Below are positions 12,195 to 21,420 of a stretch of 64,000 nt of DNA, piece by piece (within the stretch, counting starts at the first letter, position 1; each line of letters begins with the position of its first letter). The translations under genes were made by a program, and so were the position numbers. Location: assembly GCA_905116865.2 (NCBI GenBank), contig CAJHNH020002665.1, positions 1 to 64,000 on the forward strand, in the 5' to 3' direction. Source of the stretch: Candidula unifasciata. Its lineage: Eukaryota > Mollusca > Gastropoda > Stylommatophora > Geomitridae. Under the pieces are notes generated by a model. That model searched no databases. It was not told where the DNA came from and saw nothing but the letters and a program-made list of their open reading frames with translations.

Positions 12195-12960
12195 GTACTA
12201 CTACTACTAACAACATAACTACCACAACAAGTACCACAACTGCTACTAAGACTAATACTACTACAACTACAACAGCTACTAACAATACTACTAACAAGTC
12301 TACAAAAACAACAACTACCACCAAGACTACTACTACTGCCACCTCCACTACAAATAACAACACTACTACAAGCACTACCAACATTTCTACAACTGCTAAC
12401 ATCCCCACTTCTAATACCACAGCTTCTTGCACTGTGATTAGTACAACAATAAATGTTAATAATACCACCACTACATCTGCAACCGCAATTGCTAGTTCTC
12501 GAACTAGTTACTTCTACACTGTTTTCCATTCCACTACTTTACGTAACGTCTCATTTATTGCTTTGTGGGTTAACTGTTAGTGATCAACAAAGTCAATTAA
12601 TGCAAATAATAATTTTTCTTATTGACTTGGACTCAGCTTCTAGTGGTTTTTCATGATGGTGACTAAAGTAAAGAGAAACAACTTTACAAGTAAACAATCA
12701 TTGTTCGTGATGACACAAGGCAACACATTCCACATACCAAACAAGCTGATGTTGACGCTGTCCTTGAACCCTTGTCTAAGGAAGACCACAATGTTCACAA
12801 CGTTGGCTCCAACGCCAAACAAGCTAATTAGTCCGCACAGGATCACGTAGTTGACCACCTGAAACACCAACCTCATCTCATCGCTCACCGGATCCAGGAA
12901 CTGAGAATCTGACCAGACATATATTGTATTTCTGGAAGTTGAGTTACCTTCTTTTGCCAT
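4377..12960 (-). CDS. Class A GPCR, chemosensory/FMRFamide-receptor-like, 3 exons
   Basis: A seven-transmembrane receptor reconstructed from three minus-strand exons (12960-12738, 8969-8822, 5061-4377). All splice sites are GT/AG with matching phase, giving 351 codons plus stop, normal for the family. The ATG at 12960 opens a short extracellular tail with an N-glycosylation site (NST, residues 6-8). TM1 is about residues 32-60. TM2 carries the LAVAD aspartate (D80). GWPHAC gives the conserved Cys at 121. TM3 ends in ERC (136-138) in place of DRY. A second NRT site lies in the second extracellular loop. TM6 has CFVP (276-279) and TM7 has NSSVNIFIY (317-325) in place of NPxxY. This layout matches the rhinophore and oral chemosensory receptors described in Aplysia and relatives. 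The ligand is unknown; a neuropeptide receptor is the alternative. It would act at the plasma membrane through G proteins. No internal stop or frameshift is seen. Confidence 0.85.
5305..5900. repeat. 26-bp minisatellite, ~22 units
   Basis: Unit ACTAAGTTGTAGTAATGAGT + GGTGAC, head to tail, with few substitutions (ACAAAG and ACACAG variants). It lies in GPCR intron 2, about 240 bp from the exon 3 acceptor. Confidence 0.95.
5905..6235. repeat. 28-bp minisatellite, ~11 units
   Basis: Unit built on GTGGTGGCAATATGTGGTAA + CACAGTAT. It directly abuts the 26-bp array and shares the GTGGTGAC-like motif with it, so one may have arisen from the other. Confidence 0.9.
6327..6419. repeat. (CT)n and (TA)n microsatellites
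   Basis: A (CT)n tract near 6327-6360 is followed by (TA)n to 6418. It abuts the 5' edge of the LINE remnant that follows. Confidence 0.95.
6425..7440 (+). pseudogene. Non-LTR retrotransposon RT C-terminal remnant
   Basis: The plus-strand translation shows the RT catalytic box NNLSYADDTVL, a KYLGTF-like segment after the insertion (FKYLGTFITS near 6866), and the tail typical of these ORF2 proteins (HWMRKGALEY, then VTTGK and RRRPRE near 7235-7320). Stops and frameshifts interrupt it. It is 5'-truncated at the TA repeat and split by a 229-bp insertion at 6622-6850. The C-terminal half resembles the LINE at 31.9-34.0 kb. It lies in GPCR intron 2. Confidence 0.8.
6622..6850 (+). mobile_element. 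229-bp insertion with hammerhead-like core
   Basis: Flanked by a perfect 11-bp target duplication, AACTTAGTCAA, at 6611-6621 and 6851-6861, interrupting a LINE. At 6751-6784 it holds CTGATGA, a GGCT/AGCC stem II, GCAA in place of GAAA, and an ACG/CGT stem III. This is the order of a type I hammerhead ribozyme as found in Penelope-like elements and retrozymes. A13 is changed to C and stem I is not evident, so this copy is probably inactive. There is no ORF. Confidence 0.6.
7690..8100 (+). pseudogene. LINE RT fragment (FADD box)
   Basis: Frames around 7735-8095 give LDFADDISLLSH, then KIHSEKTKIM, YTYLGS and SVLLNGVET, the usual succession in the C-terminal half of non-LTR reverse transcriptases. 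Frameshifted and truncated. It meets the next, oppositely oriented fragment tail to tail. Confidence 0.75.
8095..8570 (-). pseudogene. LINE ORF2 C-terminal fragment
   Basis: Minus-strand translation gives LRRAAGVSRKDR, IKPVLQVIKEQQMKWFGHL, and ASGRPQKIWSDG near 8250-8280. This is the conserved tail of non-LTR ORF2 proteins, with frameshifts. It is oriented against the preceding fragment, and the two meet at about 8100. Confidence 0.75.
8687..8790 (-). mobile_element. SINE family C, 3' fragment
   Basis: TATCCTTTACAGGACGTTGC and the following AACCAACCCC match the tails of the copies at 29.2 and 63.8 kb. Only the tail and a short body remain. It lies about 30 bp beyond the exon 2 donor, inside intron 2. 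Confidence 0.75.
8822..8969 (-). CDS. GPCR exon 2
   Basis: A 148-base exon carrying TM2 and the first extracellular loop up to the TM3 cysteine. The acceptor is a pyrimidine-rich TCTCTCTCCAG ending at 8970; the donor is CAACAG|GTATGT at 8821. It begins with GC, completing a glycine codon from exon 1, and ends with AG, completed to arginine by exon 3. Confidence 0.85.
9010..9430. other. GPCR intron 1 sequence, nothing recognised
   Basis: Intronic DNA upstream of exon 2. An 81-codon minus frame at 9047-9292 has no family signature. Confidence 0.5.
9438..9540 (+). mobile_element. tRNA-like SINE head
   Basis: TCTGTGGCGAAGCGGATTAG followed about 40 bp later by a GGGATCGGATCC B-box-like segment resembles a degenerate tRNA promoter head. 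A similar head (GTGGCGAAGTGGGCAAGC) occurs at 51.07 kb. Confidence 0.45.
9590..9722. repeat. (CT)n microsatellite
   Basis: About 100 bp of near-perfect CT from 9624, with interrupted CT upstream. It lies in GPCR intron 1. Confidence 0.97.
9935..10125 (-). mobile_element. Repeat family B, degraded copy
   Basis: The segments TTCGTCAACTTCTGGACTTT, a CAGGCAGAAGCACT stretch and ATTAGTCGACGTAT line up in the same order as the copies at 14.6 and 60.6 kb, but at low identity. Confidence 0.5.
10300..10660 (+). pseudogene. Retrotransposon RNase H C-terminal fragment
   Basis: Translation gives AGNADVLGNEQVDRLADSAQ, matching the RNase H signature GH(A/S)GxxGNExADRLA, then LERLMQLEVTRGSGR and, after an in-frame stop, FNQNASGTISIGTLRWLLKM. 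The order matches the C-terminal RNase H region of non-LTR ORF2 proteins common in mollusc genomes. At least one frameshift and two stops are present. It is ended by AATCAAAT repeats near 10660 and lies in GPCR intron 1. Confidence 0.75.
10875..11110 (+). mobile_element. SINE family A, near-complete copy
   Basis: The head GTGGTGTAGAGGCTAGACTC and the B-box-like GTGTTCGGGTCC lie about 55 bp into a tRNA-like region. The family body follows (CCAGCCTTAAAATGGGTACT, GGAAGTAAAGGCGACCGG). This is the best-ordered plus-strand copy. Confidence 0.8.
11395..12500. repeat. 1.1-kb (ACT/ACA) trinucleotide region
   Basis: Imperfect ACT/ACA/ATT triplets throughout, with the purest (ACT)n at 12113-12230. All three minus frames stay open for long distances (serine/cysteine-rich and valine-rich) simply because of the triplet period. 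It lies in GPCR intron 1, ending about 240 bp before the exon 1 donor. Confidence 0.95.
12738..12960 (-). CDS. GPCR exon 1
   Basis: Contributes 74 codons plus one base: start codon, N-terminal tail and TM1. The donor is G|GTATGTGG, so the intron begins at 12737 in phase 1. Any 5' untranslated exon upstream is not identifiable. Confidence 0.85.
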
Positions 12961-13460
12961 AATAATTGCATGAAATTACAATGGATATTCAATACCGTGT
13001 CCCATGTTCTCACATAATCAACGTCGAATTTTGAACACTTGAGGCTAAGGAATATTCAACCGAAAACAGAACTGTGTCAGTTGATAGATTCTGGACGATA
13101 TCCTGAGATTAAAAGACAAGGATGTGTGTACTGAATAATTTGATGATGATCAGCGAAGTGCTGTATCAGTTATACAGCTAAATCCCTACTTTTCACAGTC
13201 TGCGTAAAATAGTCATACAAGTCTGCACATCTATAATTATGTGAGCAGCAAATGTAACGATTCACTCACATTTTACAGTTGACAATATCTGATTGTTTTC
13301 TAAGAAAATATACGTTTATTACAGGTTTTGTTTGTACCCGTATTGTTCTCTAATATACCCGTGTTTTGCAGTTGAACACCTCTGAAAGCTCAAACCTAAC
13401 AATACAGAGAGTGACCTGGTAAACAGGATCAAGTAGGGGACTGCTAGAACTAGGCGAAGC
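12961..13460. other. Upstream of the GPCR start; nothing recognised
   Basis: The promoter or 5' untranslated region of the GPCR should lie here. I see no clear TATA box or transposon family. Confidence 0.5.
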
Positions 13461-13469
13461 ATATATGTG

Positions 13470-13512
13470 TATATAAATATGTGTGTGTGTGAATGTGTGT
13501 GTGTGTGTGCAA
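13470..13512. repeat. (TG)n microsatellite
   Basis: Interrupted TG dinucleotides, about 40 bp. Confidence 0.9.
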
Positions 13513-13514
13513 TC

Positions 13515-13976
13515 ATGTGCCGTCTTCACAATAAACGTTGGCTACAGTGTACCACTATTGTCTTGGGACTGGTACGTGCTGATGCCATTATCTCTTCTAC
13601 CCTGCGACTCTCATCCTGCTGTCCAAAAACCTAGAAAAATACCCCCTGCCCCCTTCCCCTTTCTCCTCCTCCCTCCACTACGCGTCCACCGCGGAGAAAC
13701 AACTTGTTAACCGCATTCACTAGTCTGTAAGCCAGGAAGCTTCAGGCTAAGCATAGTGTTGCCTTTTGGCAGGGGCCGCTGCGGTAGCCATGAAGGCCAT
13801 TCTGGGTCACCTCAAAACGTTCAGGTAAACAAGGCTTTGGTGAAATTGCGACAGGCCTAGCAAACCGGCAATGAATTTTCTATTGCTACAGATAATGCAG
13901 TCATATATAGCGGACTAATCAAACGGCATCTGGCCATGGAAATGTCAACAGTTGCAAGAAGCGTAACCGGATATCC
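13515..13976. other. No recognisable feature
   Basis: Mixed-composition DNA. It includes a pyrimidine-rich stretch at 13630-13680 and no family signal. Confidence 0.5.
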
Positions 13977-13989
13977 TCCTCGACCACCG

Positions 13990-14256
13990 AATTTCAGACA
14001 AATTTGACTTTAAAGTTCAACAAAATGGGGAAGCAGAAAAACGTGCACAAAACAACACACATAACGTAAGGTTTCGGCCGGGCAGCCTTTGTCAAACTAC
14101 ACACAAATAACAACGAGGAGAAGAGAGTAAACATCTCTAATGGGTGACGTAAGCAACGTTTTTTAAACGTTTTCTGCTTCTCCATTTTGTTGAGCTTTTT
14201 AGTCAAATTTCTCTGGAATTCCTTGCATTAGCTTGACTGCAGTCACCCCCATATTT
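13990..14256 (-). mobile_element. 267-bp inverted-repeat insertion, hammerhead-like motif
   Basis: Flanked by the 13-bp direct repeat TCCTCGACCACCG (13977-13989 and 14257-14269). It contains imperfect ~55-bp inverted arms (about 13990-14043 and 14167-14221) sharing TCAACAAAATGG and GAAGCAGAAAA. Between them, on the minus strand at about 14066-14098, lies TTGACAA, a GGC/GCC stem II and GAAAC. This is a hammerhead core with two core changes and a short stem III. Probably a decayed Penelope-like or retrozyme-type insertion. Confidence 0.5.
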
Positions 14257-14269
14257 TCCTCGACCACCG

Positions 14270-14615
14270 TAACGTTGAAAATAAAGTGGAAAAGAAAAGA
14301 AGATACAGTTGAACAGTGTTTGCAGGTTGTGTGGCTGTTTGATTCTCATCCATGACATGGTAATTTTAGAGACTTCAGTCTGTGAAGGTTAAAAAAAAAA
14401 AAAAATCATGTATTCTAACAATCATCTAAAGTAATAGAATGTGCCTGAAATGTAAACTCCAAACAGAGAAGTGTTTAACCACATAACTTAGTAGGGGTGA
14501 GAAATAAGGGTATCCAATACACATGTGCAAGGCAAGTAGAGCAGGGGTTATGCTAACGACCGGAATGTCATAGTTTGGATTTTGTTTCTTCTGACATTGG
14601 CTCTAAGGTACACCC
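14270..14615. other. No recognisable feature
   Basis: A short poly-A run near 14391-14405 and nothing else identifiable. Confidence 0.5.
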
Positions 14616-14617
14616 AT

Positions 14618-14922
14618 TTTCTTCTTCTTATTCTTCGCGTTCACCAGCTGTACACTCTGGCGGAAAGTTCTGGTTGCTCGTCCACTTCTGAACTGCAGTC
14701 CTGCTCTAGAACCTGAGTGTTGCGTGTGCATCAGTTTTACAGATCTCTTTCTCTTGAATACAGACTGTTGGTTCCTTGCCTCTCCGGCAGATGCACTTCG
14801 ACTTCAAAGAAGGCTCCCCAATTAGTCGACTCTTACGACATGCTTTTGGCGAGGCAGTGGGTCTATTCTTGTTTTTCCCACAATGGGACCACGGAACCCA
14901 CACGGGGGAGACCCATTTTAAA
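14618..14922 (-). mobile_element. Repeat family B, full copy
   Basis: About 300 bp matching 60590-60885 almost throughout. On the minus strand it starts near GTGTGGGTTCCGTGGTCCCA and ends at GGTGAACGCGAAGAATAAG, running into GAA triplets. The GAA tail at the same end of both copies suggests a SINE or a LINE 3' end with a microsatellite tail. The minus frame conserves codons between copies, but I cannot name a protein. Confidence 0.75.
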
Positions 14923-15221
14923 ATGGGCCCACAATTCTTGTTGCGAGGTAAAGGCGGCCTGTGCGATGTTGACTACGTCATTTGTCTAATGTCGCTTTAT
15001 TTAAAACATAACAGGTCAAGCCCCATGTAGCCTGTGCGGCAATATCATGAAAATATGCCCTTTACTATGTTTGTTCACATGAAATGTTACAGCCTGTTTG
15101 AGGTACTAGACATTAATGGAGTATGTAAGCTGGTAACTACAAAACCATCAGTATATAATGGACTAGTCGATGCAGATCTCAAAATGGTCGGAAATGCACC
15201 ACACAGCGCTTAAAGCAGTTG

Positions 15222-15460
15222 AGTCGTGGTAGCGTCGTGGCCAGACGCTCGTAGGTCTTGGTTTCAAATCCGCATTGAGGCTAACGTGTCTCTCTAAAAC
15301 AGACTTTCGCTCAATGGTCAGATCAGTCTAAAATTGGAGCCAGGTTATTTACTGGAACGTAAAGGTAGCCGGAATGATTTTGACCTCTTCGAGTGCAATT
15401 GGTCTACAAACATATAGATCAAACCTTACATTCCCGAAGCCCCGAAGGCACGAAAATTAT
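15222..15460 (+). mobile_element. SINE family A copy
   Basis: The tRNA-like head (GTCGTGGTAGCGTCGTGGCC, then TTGGTTTCAAATCCG as B box) is followed by the family body with a TTACTGGAACGTAAAGGTAG segment and a 3' AGCCCCGAAGGC stretch like the 11.1-kb copy. Confidence 0.7.
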
Positions 15461-15469
15461 TCTTTACTG

Positions 15470-16235
15470 AGAGCAGCGGCTATGTCGCTTGCCTCCTTGC
15501 ACTATGGCCATATATCCGAATTCTTAGTAGGGTGAGCTTTTTTAATTACCTGACACCTGAAATCGACCTACAAGAAGTGGGTACAAGGAAATCTACCGAA
15601 CAAGGATATCACATCGCAATTGACCACATCATCAGTTTGTGCCAATTGAGACCATGGGACCCATTTAATATAAAAATATTAAACTAGACACTCTACCCCT
15701 AACAAGCATGTCTTAAAATGCGATAAATTCAAGGCTTGTTGAAAAAGGATATGTGGGCCGAATGACTGTGAAACTTCCAACTACCCTTTCACGAACGAAC
15801 ACAAAAGAAGGAAACAATTCTACAAACTTCATTCCACTCCAAACAGCACAGGAAAGCCATATTCTCAAAGTACTGGTAACGGCACATTCTTTTCGAGCAA
15901 ATAATGCTAGGAAGTCAGTGACAGAGTGGGATCAGAAGGGTGACACTAAAATGACATGACGCTTAGAAAAACTCCCAATGATAAAACAATACTTAATAGG
16001 ATACCAAACAGTCATTGTTATTTAATGAATAGAGCTTTGGAGACCAAACTTGCCACTCTCACATCAACGTCAAGTTTCTGGTAAATCGTAACGGTCAATT
16101 AACAAGAGTTGCAAAATATTCTTTCTGTGTAAACAGTATTAAATAGTTGCTTAAAAAAATATAGCATGAATATTCCCATATAAGCAAGCGTAGTCATTTC
16201 TTCATATTCCATTGAGACCTATATTTTTTTTTGTA
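15470..16235. other. No recognisable feature
   Basis: A 68-codon plus frame at 15753-15959 has no family signature. No transposon ends seen. Confidence 0.5.
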
Positions 16236-16239
16236 AGTT

Positions 16240-16440
16240 GACCTATATTTAAAGTAGTTTTTTTTAATTGACATATCTTTTAGGATTGACGCAACTTTTA
16301 AGCAATCACAATCTAAATAGGTCTTTATTTTATTTGTAAATTGACCTTTCTTTTATGATTGACCTGTTCTGTAGGATTAGCGTGTCTTTTAACACTGACA
16401 TATCTTTTAGAATTGACGTATCTATTAGGATTGTTTATTC
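16240..16440. repeat. 18-bp tandem repeat, block 1
   Basis: Degenerate units of TTTTAGGATTGACGTATC with T-rich spacers. Same family as 16797-17080 and 17345-17425. Confidence 0.85.
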
Positions 16441-16449
16441 TTTGTGTAT

Positions 16450-16795
16450 TCGATGGATCAACGGGTGCAACCCACTAGGGCTCCGTTCTACTTCTAACTC
16501 AAGCATGAGTCTTTAGAATCTCAGTGCAGTGCACGAACTCGAGGATCCTGAAATACTTTGGGTAGATTTGAAATTCCAAATTTTGCCCGGGTAGCTCTAC
16601 TCTTTTAGATTTCTAACTGTCAAGGGATTTTTTACATGCGCAAGATTACACATGGGCGTCCGGTCTTACTACCGAGAGACCAGGGGAAATTACTAGAAAT
16701 CCACGTGAACAAATCTCAGCCTTCACCAGGCATTGAAACCAGTACTTCCAGCACTCGAGGCGGACACCATACCTCGAGACCACTTAGCACACTTT
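16450..16795 (-). mobile_element. SINE-like family D copy
   Basis: Shares long collinear stretches with 49245-49550, among them AGGATCCTGAAATACTTT, GAGACCAGGGGAAAT, CTTCACCAGG and CACTCGAGGCG. The tRNA-like head (TGGTCTCGAGG reading on the minus strand) is at the right end. It splits the 18-bp repeat array into two blocks. Confidence 0.75.
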
Positions 16796-16796
16796 T

Positions 16797-17080
16797 TTAG
16801 GGTTGGCATATCTTTTAGGACCGATGTGTCTGGTAAGATTGGCGTGTCTTTTAAGATTGAGGTATCTTTTAAAATTGACGTATCTTTTAGAATTTACGTA
16901 TCTTTTAGTATTGACGTGTACTTTACGATTAACGCATCTTTTAGGATAGGCATATCTTTTAGGCTTGACGTATCTTTTGGGACTGAAGAATGATTTGATA
17001 TTGACGTATCTTTTAGGATTGACACATCTTTTAGGATTGGCTTATCTTTTAGGATTGACGTATCTTTTAGTATTGGCTTC
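16797..17080. repeat. 18-bp tandem repeat, block 2
   Basis: About 15 units of TTTTAGGATTGACGTATC with substitutions. Since 18 is a multiple of three, a frame coding a six-residue repeat stays open; I take this as a by-product. Confidence 0.9.
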
Positions 17081-17082
17081 TT

Positions 17083-17345
17083 CTTCTTCTTCTTTCCTGC
17101 GCCTGAAATAAGTTGTCTATATCAGCAGGTTTGTTTCTTGTATAAATTTCACTGTCGTTGTTAGTTCATTCAGTGGTCCAAAGAGTTTACGTTCCACTGT
17201 TGTTGTTTCTGGCCAAAAAGTTTTCCTTAATGTGTCAAATTCGGTGCAGTCCTGGAGTACATGCTTTGCTGTCTGGGGCACATTTCCACAGGTGCACATG
17301 GCTGATACACCTATCTTGAATTTTGTGTACATGTGGTTACGTAAT
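17083..17345 (-). pseudogene. Non-LTR RT zinc-binding C-terminal fragment
   Basis: The minus frame gives CTCGNVPQTAKHVLQDC, the Cys/His zinc-binding motif (CxCG...HxLxxC) found after the RNase H domain in some non-LTR polyproteins, followed by EFDTLRKTFWP. About 85 codons remain. A CTT microsatellite lies at the left edge. It interrupts the 18-bp repeats. Confidence 0.7.
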
Positions 17346-17425
17346 CGTAGGATTGGCTTATCTTTTAGGATTGACGTATCTTTTAGGATTGGCTTATCTT
17401 GTAGGATTGACGTATCTTTTAGGCA
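17345..17425. repeat. 18-bp tandem repeat, block 3
   Basis: Four to five units of the same 18-bp motif as the two blocks to the left, separated from them by the RT fragment. Confidence 0.9.
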
Positions 17426-17479
17426 GACACAAGCTAAACAGGTACCAGTTAATGTTCTAACGTATAAATAATGTGAAAA

Positions 17480-17860
17480 CAAGAGGTGATTGTCTAATGC
17501 TACCTAGTAAACGTATAGATGATGTGGAACAAAGTTGATTGTCTAATGTTACCTAGTAAACGTATAGATAATGTGGAACAAAGTTGATTGTCTAATGTTA
17601 CCTAGTAAACGTATAGATAATGTGGAACAAAGTTGATTGTCTAATGTTACCTAGTAAACGTATAGATAATGTGGAACAAAGTTGATTGTATAATGTTACC
17701 TAGTAAACGTATAGATAAGGTGGAACAAAGTTGATTGTCTAATATTACCTAGTTTGAGCATACGTAAAGTGAATAAAGAGTTGATGTCTAATGTTACCTA
17801 GGTTACGTATAGAAAATTTGAAGAGTTGATTGATTTATCTCACGTAACTTATGCATATTT
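17480..17860. repeat. 49-bp minisatellite
   Basis: Unit begins TGTCTAATGTTACCTAGTAA and ends GGAACAAAGTTGAT. Five units are nearly identical (17531-17745). Diverged half-units with ACCTAGTTTACGTA continue to about 18010. Confidence 0.92.
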
Positions 17861-18014
17861 ATTTATATTTGCTTATATTTCGTATAAATGATGTGAAAAA
17901 GACTTGACTGTATCATTTTACTTAGTTTACGTACGGTTGCTTTTTTTTACTTGACGTAAATATGGTTTTAAAAACGAGTTAACTGTCTTATCGTACCTAG
18001 TTTACGTGCACCTA

Positions 18015-18855
18015 ATTGCCAATTAATAAAACCTTGGTTAGCTGGCTAACATGTAAAGTGAAAACCCTTCTTAACTTACACAACATTCCGTCTGTCTTAC
18101 CAGGTAATATCCATTTATTTCGGACAGTCTCATTTATCTCCAACTTCAAGTATATTCTTTGCTAATTTATCACTATGATAATTACTATTAATATTTTGAA
18201 CCGTTGGTGGGTTACACTAGAATAGATTTTTGGAATTTTCCCCATTATATAAAATAAAGAGCGATTTGTCCACAATAACACGTTGAAACCATTTATATAA
18301 CATATTAAAATATCTCATATTTTTATAGCTGTTATAATGCACTCATACATAGACTGTATGTATTTATGTGCTAAATGTGGTAGTGAGACAGAAGTGAAAT
18401 TAATATGTCGATGGACACAGTAATTATTTAACGCCGGCTTTAAGGTAAAACAAAATAATGTCTTCACAAATGAAGGGGTGAAAGAAAACTTGACATGAAA
18501 CTACGAATCAATTATAGAAGCCATGCTAGAAACCCAGTAATTACAAGTGCGCAAAGACTGAGAGTGTAGGCAATTACACGGTGCCCAGCTGATTATAGGC
18601 TTGTAATGCACGATGTAAGTGACAGTAGTACTAAACCCTGCAGGCTAATTTAGCCAAACGTGAAATTAGGGGATGTCGTTTGTTTTGAAGGTCTAGAAAC
18701 AGAACAGTGAAGGTGAGGGTTTAAAGCAAATGTTTCAGACAAGGCTGTGTTGCTTTTGTTTATGGTCTTAAGAACAACGGTGCTATGTGGTGGCCTACAT
18801 TAGCTTGCCATCTCTCGAAAAGACGTCTGTGGTACCAGCAGTGTGTCAGTGTTGG
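18015..18855. other. No recognisable feature
   Basis: A/T-rich intergenic DNA without family signal or tandem structure that I can see. Confidence 0.5.
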
Positions 18856-18861
18856 GCTCGT

Positions 18862-19360
18862 GAAAACAGTCATGCCTCTTTTCTGTAACTGAAAAACTTG
18901 TGAGGATAGTCAAGTCTCCTGGTTGTAACAGAAAACCTGTGGGGACAGTCATATCTCTTCACTGTAAGTGAGACACCTGTGAGTCATGTCTATTGACTGT
19001 AACTGAGGTTCCTGTTAGGAAAGTCTTGCATCCTGTCTGTAACTGAGGCACCTGTGAGGACATTCATGTCTCTTGACTGTTACTGTGGTACTTGTGAGGA
19101 CAGTCATGTCTCTTGACTGTAACTGTGGTACTTGTGAAGACAGTCATGTCTCTTGACTGTAACCGAAAAGCTTGTGAGGATAGTCATGTCTCTTGGCTGT
19201 AACCGAAAACCTGTGAGGACAGTCATGTCTCTTGACTGTAACCGAAAAGCTTGTGAGGACAGTTATGTCTCTTGACTGTAACCGAAAAGCTTGTGAGGAC
19301 AGTCGTTTCTTTGGCTGTAACCGAAAAGCTTGTGAGGACAGTCAAGCCTCTTGACGGAAA
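18862..19360. repeat. ~40-bp minisatellite, ~12 units
   Basis: Unit GTAACCGAAAAGCTTGTGAG + GACAGTCATGTCTCTTGACT. The right-hand units are the most uniform and the left-hand ones are diverged (GTAACTGAGGCACC variants). Confidence 0.92.
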
Positions 19361-19364
19361 CTGA

Positions 19365-20455
19365 CGATAGTGATGTATGTGCGTGACCAGCACTGTACAT
19401 GTCACTTTTTATATTTTATTGTTATTGATATATTGACTAAAATTTTTTTTTTTCAAACAGAATTAACCATGTTCAACTCTTCGGTAACAATCGTGGTCTG
19501 ATTTTATTTGCGCTAAGTTCAATGACGTGAATGGTCTGTTGTGCCAGTAATTGTGGCTTAGTGTCCATACCGAAAAGTGTCCCAAAATACTTATCACCTG
19601 AGACAGGTACCTGCATATTTACGGAGCTGTACGGTGTTGTCTATAAAAGTTTACTCAGTCATTGCGGTAGACCACATGTGTGTGAGGTTCAACGGTGAAC
19701 TTTTGACACACAAAAAAACAATAATCAACCTAGAGATTGCCCAATTTGCCGTCGACTAGTGCACATTTATCTCGTCTTTTTGATGGTAATTTGTTTTGGA
19801 TTGTGAAAATTTTTGGTTCAATGTTCATCACATTGCATTTGAAAAGTTCTCAACCATCTCTCTCTTTCTCTCTCTCTTTCTTTCTCTCAATTTGCCCCCC
19901 CCCCCCGCCCCCACTCTTCTCTATAAACTTTGTTGTAATCTAGTCTAGCAGTCGACTTTTCTTGACAGGACACACGATGCTGATACTGTAACAGATACAA
20001 CAAAATAACTCTACATCGTGAGGTATGCTAAATGTCGCAGGCACACATGTCTATACACCAGTCACGGGTCTGTGTGTTTCAAGACATTGATTATACTCAT
20101 CTACAAGATAGTTGTGGACAAGGTACGGACAGTGCGCAGGAAATCAGTCTACAGTGACGATAGATATCATCATTGGATAAGAGTGTCAATGTCAAGAAAT
20201 CATTTAACACTAAACTACTTTCTAAATATACTTCTAGACATGGACAATTTTGACTGCATGAACTGATGTGAAATATAGACTAAAATTAAACATGCTGGGA
20301 TTCGTCCGATAATAGAAAACACATGGTTACTGATAGAAACACAAAAAGTATCAACGAAGGACAGAAAACAAATGCACACAGTCCTTCAGGAAATCAGCGG
20401 CATGTAAAGGCGTGATGAAAATACAAATTAGGCCGAGGTGATCTCTTGAGGACAC
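19365..20455. other. No gene seen; CT/C-rich patch at 19857-19908
   Basis: Apart from the pyrimidine patch no element is recognised. The small plus frames here carry no family signal. Confidence 0.5.
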
Positions 20456-20460
20456 CGTGA

Positions 20461-20506
20461 TCCCCCCCCCCCCCCCCCCCCCCCCCCCATCCAAAAAAAA
20501 AAAATC
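20461..20506. repeat. Poly-C then poly-A run
   Basis: About 28 C followed shortly by about 13 A. Length is unreliable in sequence consensus. Confidence 0.85.
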
Positions 20507-20509
20507 AGT

Positions 20510-21060
20510 AAATGTCCTCGATTTCATATAAAGCCTCTTTCGTGTAATTTTAGTTTACGGTATGTTACGCACTGATTTTACTCTTACTTGTTTCATTTAT
20601 TCTTTATCAATAAATTAGTCTTAATTTTTATGTTGCCATATAGGTTGTCCAGATAACACATACAGTGCTGAATTTATTCTTGAAGTGTTCCTAGGTAAAT
20701 GACACTGATGTATCGACCACTGTATGTTTCCCTCTCTATGACAATATTGCCGCACTGTCGATGTGAGACATAGAGAAGCATCCGATTAGTCTGCTGTAAT
20801 GACAAGAACACTTGACTGCACCGTTATGTGGTGTCCCCCGTCTGTTTTCCCAAAACTTGGGCTATATCGTTTGGTAGTGTAACGAGGGAATCTTTGAACG
20901 CTAACACAAGGCTATAATGGTTGTTTTGTTTGTCAAACTGTCTCATTGCTTGCCAGTGATCGCCACTATCTTTGTTGACTGCCATGTTCGAGCATGAGTG
21001 AGAGAAGTGTGGTATGCGATATTTTTATTTTTCTACCAGAGCAATAATAATGAGGTACTC
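20510..21060. other. No recognisable feature
   Basis: Intergenic DNA; nothing identified. Confidence 0.5.
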
Positions 21061-21064
21061 ATCA

Positions 21065-21275
21065 ATGAGGAGCCGCCATGGTGTTACAGGTAGACCCTCG
21101 CTTGTGGATCCAATGGTCGTGGGTTTAAATCCGTAGGGTGCTGGACATATTTTTTTCAATGAGCTTGACTGAAAGGTGGATACAGCCTTAAATGGGCACT
21201 AGGTAAAAGACCCACCAAGTACCGATTGGTTTTTAAAATACCGGTCAAGCCTTAGATGGCCAATCCACCTTAAGG
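21065..21275 (+). mobile_element. SINE family A copy
   Basis: The head CATGGTGTTACAGGTAGACC with B-box-like GTGGGTTTAAATCCG is followed by the family body (AGCCTTAAATGGGCACTAGG, ACCGATTGGTTTTTAAAATA, GGTCAAGCC). Confidence 0.75.
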
Positions 21276-21420
21276 TATGCAATATTGCCTTGTCATTCAT
21301 CAAAGAAGCCAGCACTGGAGACTGGAGAGTGATAAGCAAATAATGAAATTCATAATCTTTATATCTGCCACTAACAAAACATAATGTTACAGTTATGGAA
21401 TGTATAACACAAAATGTGAA

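Noticed and set aside
11357..12529. 390-codon serine/cysteine-rich minus frame
   Set aside because: It runs through an ACT/ACA trinucleotide tract inside the GPCR intron; all frames are open by periodicity.
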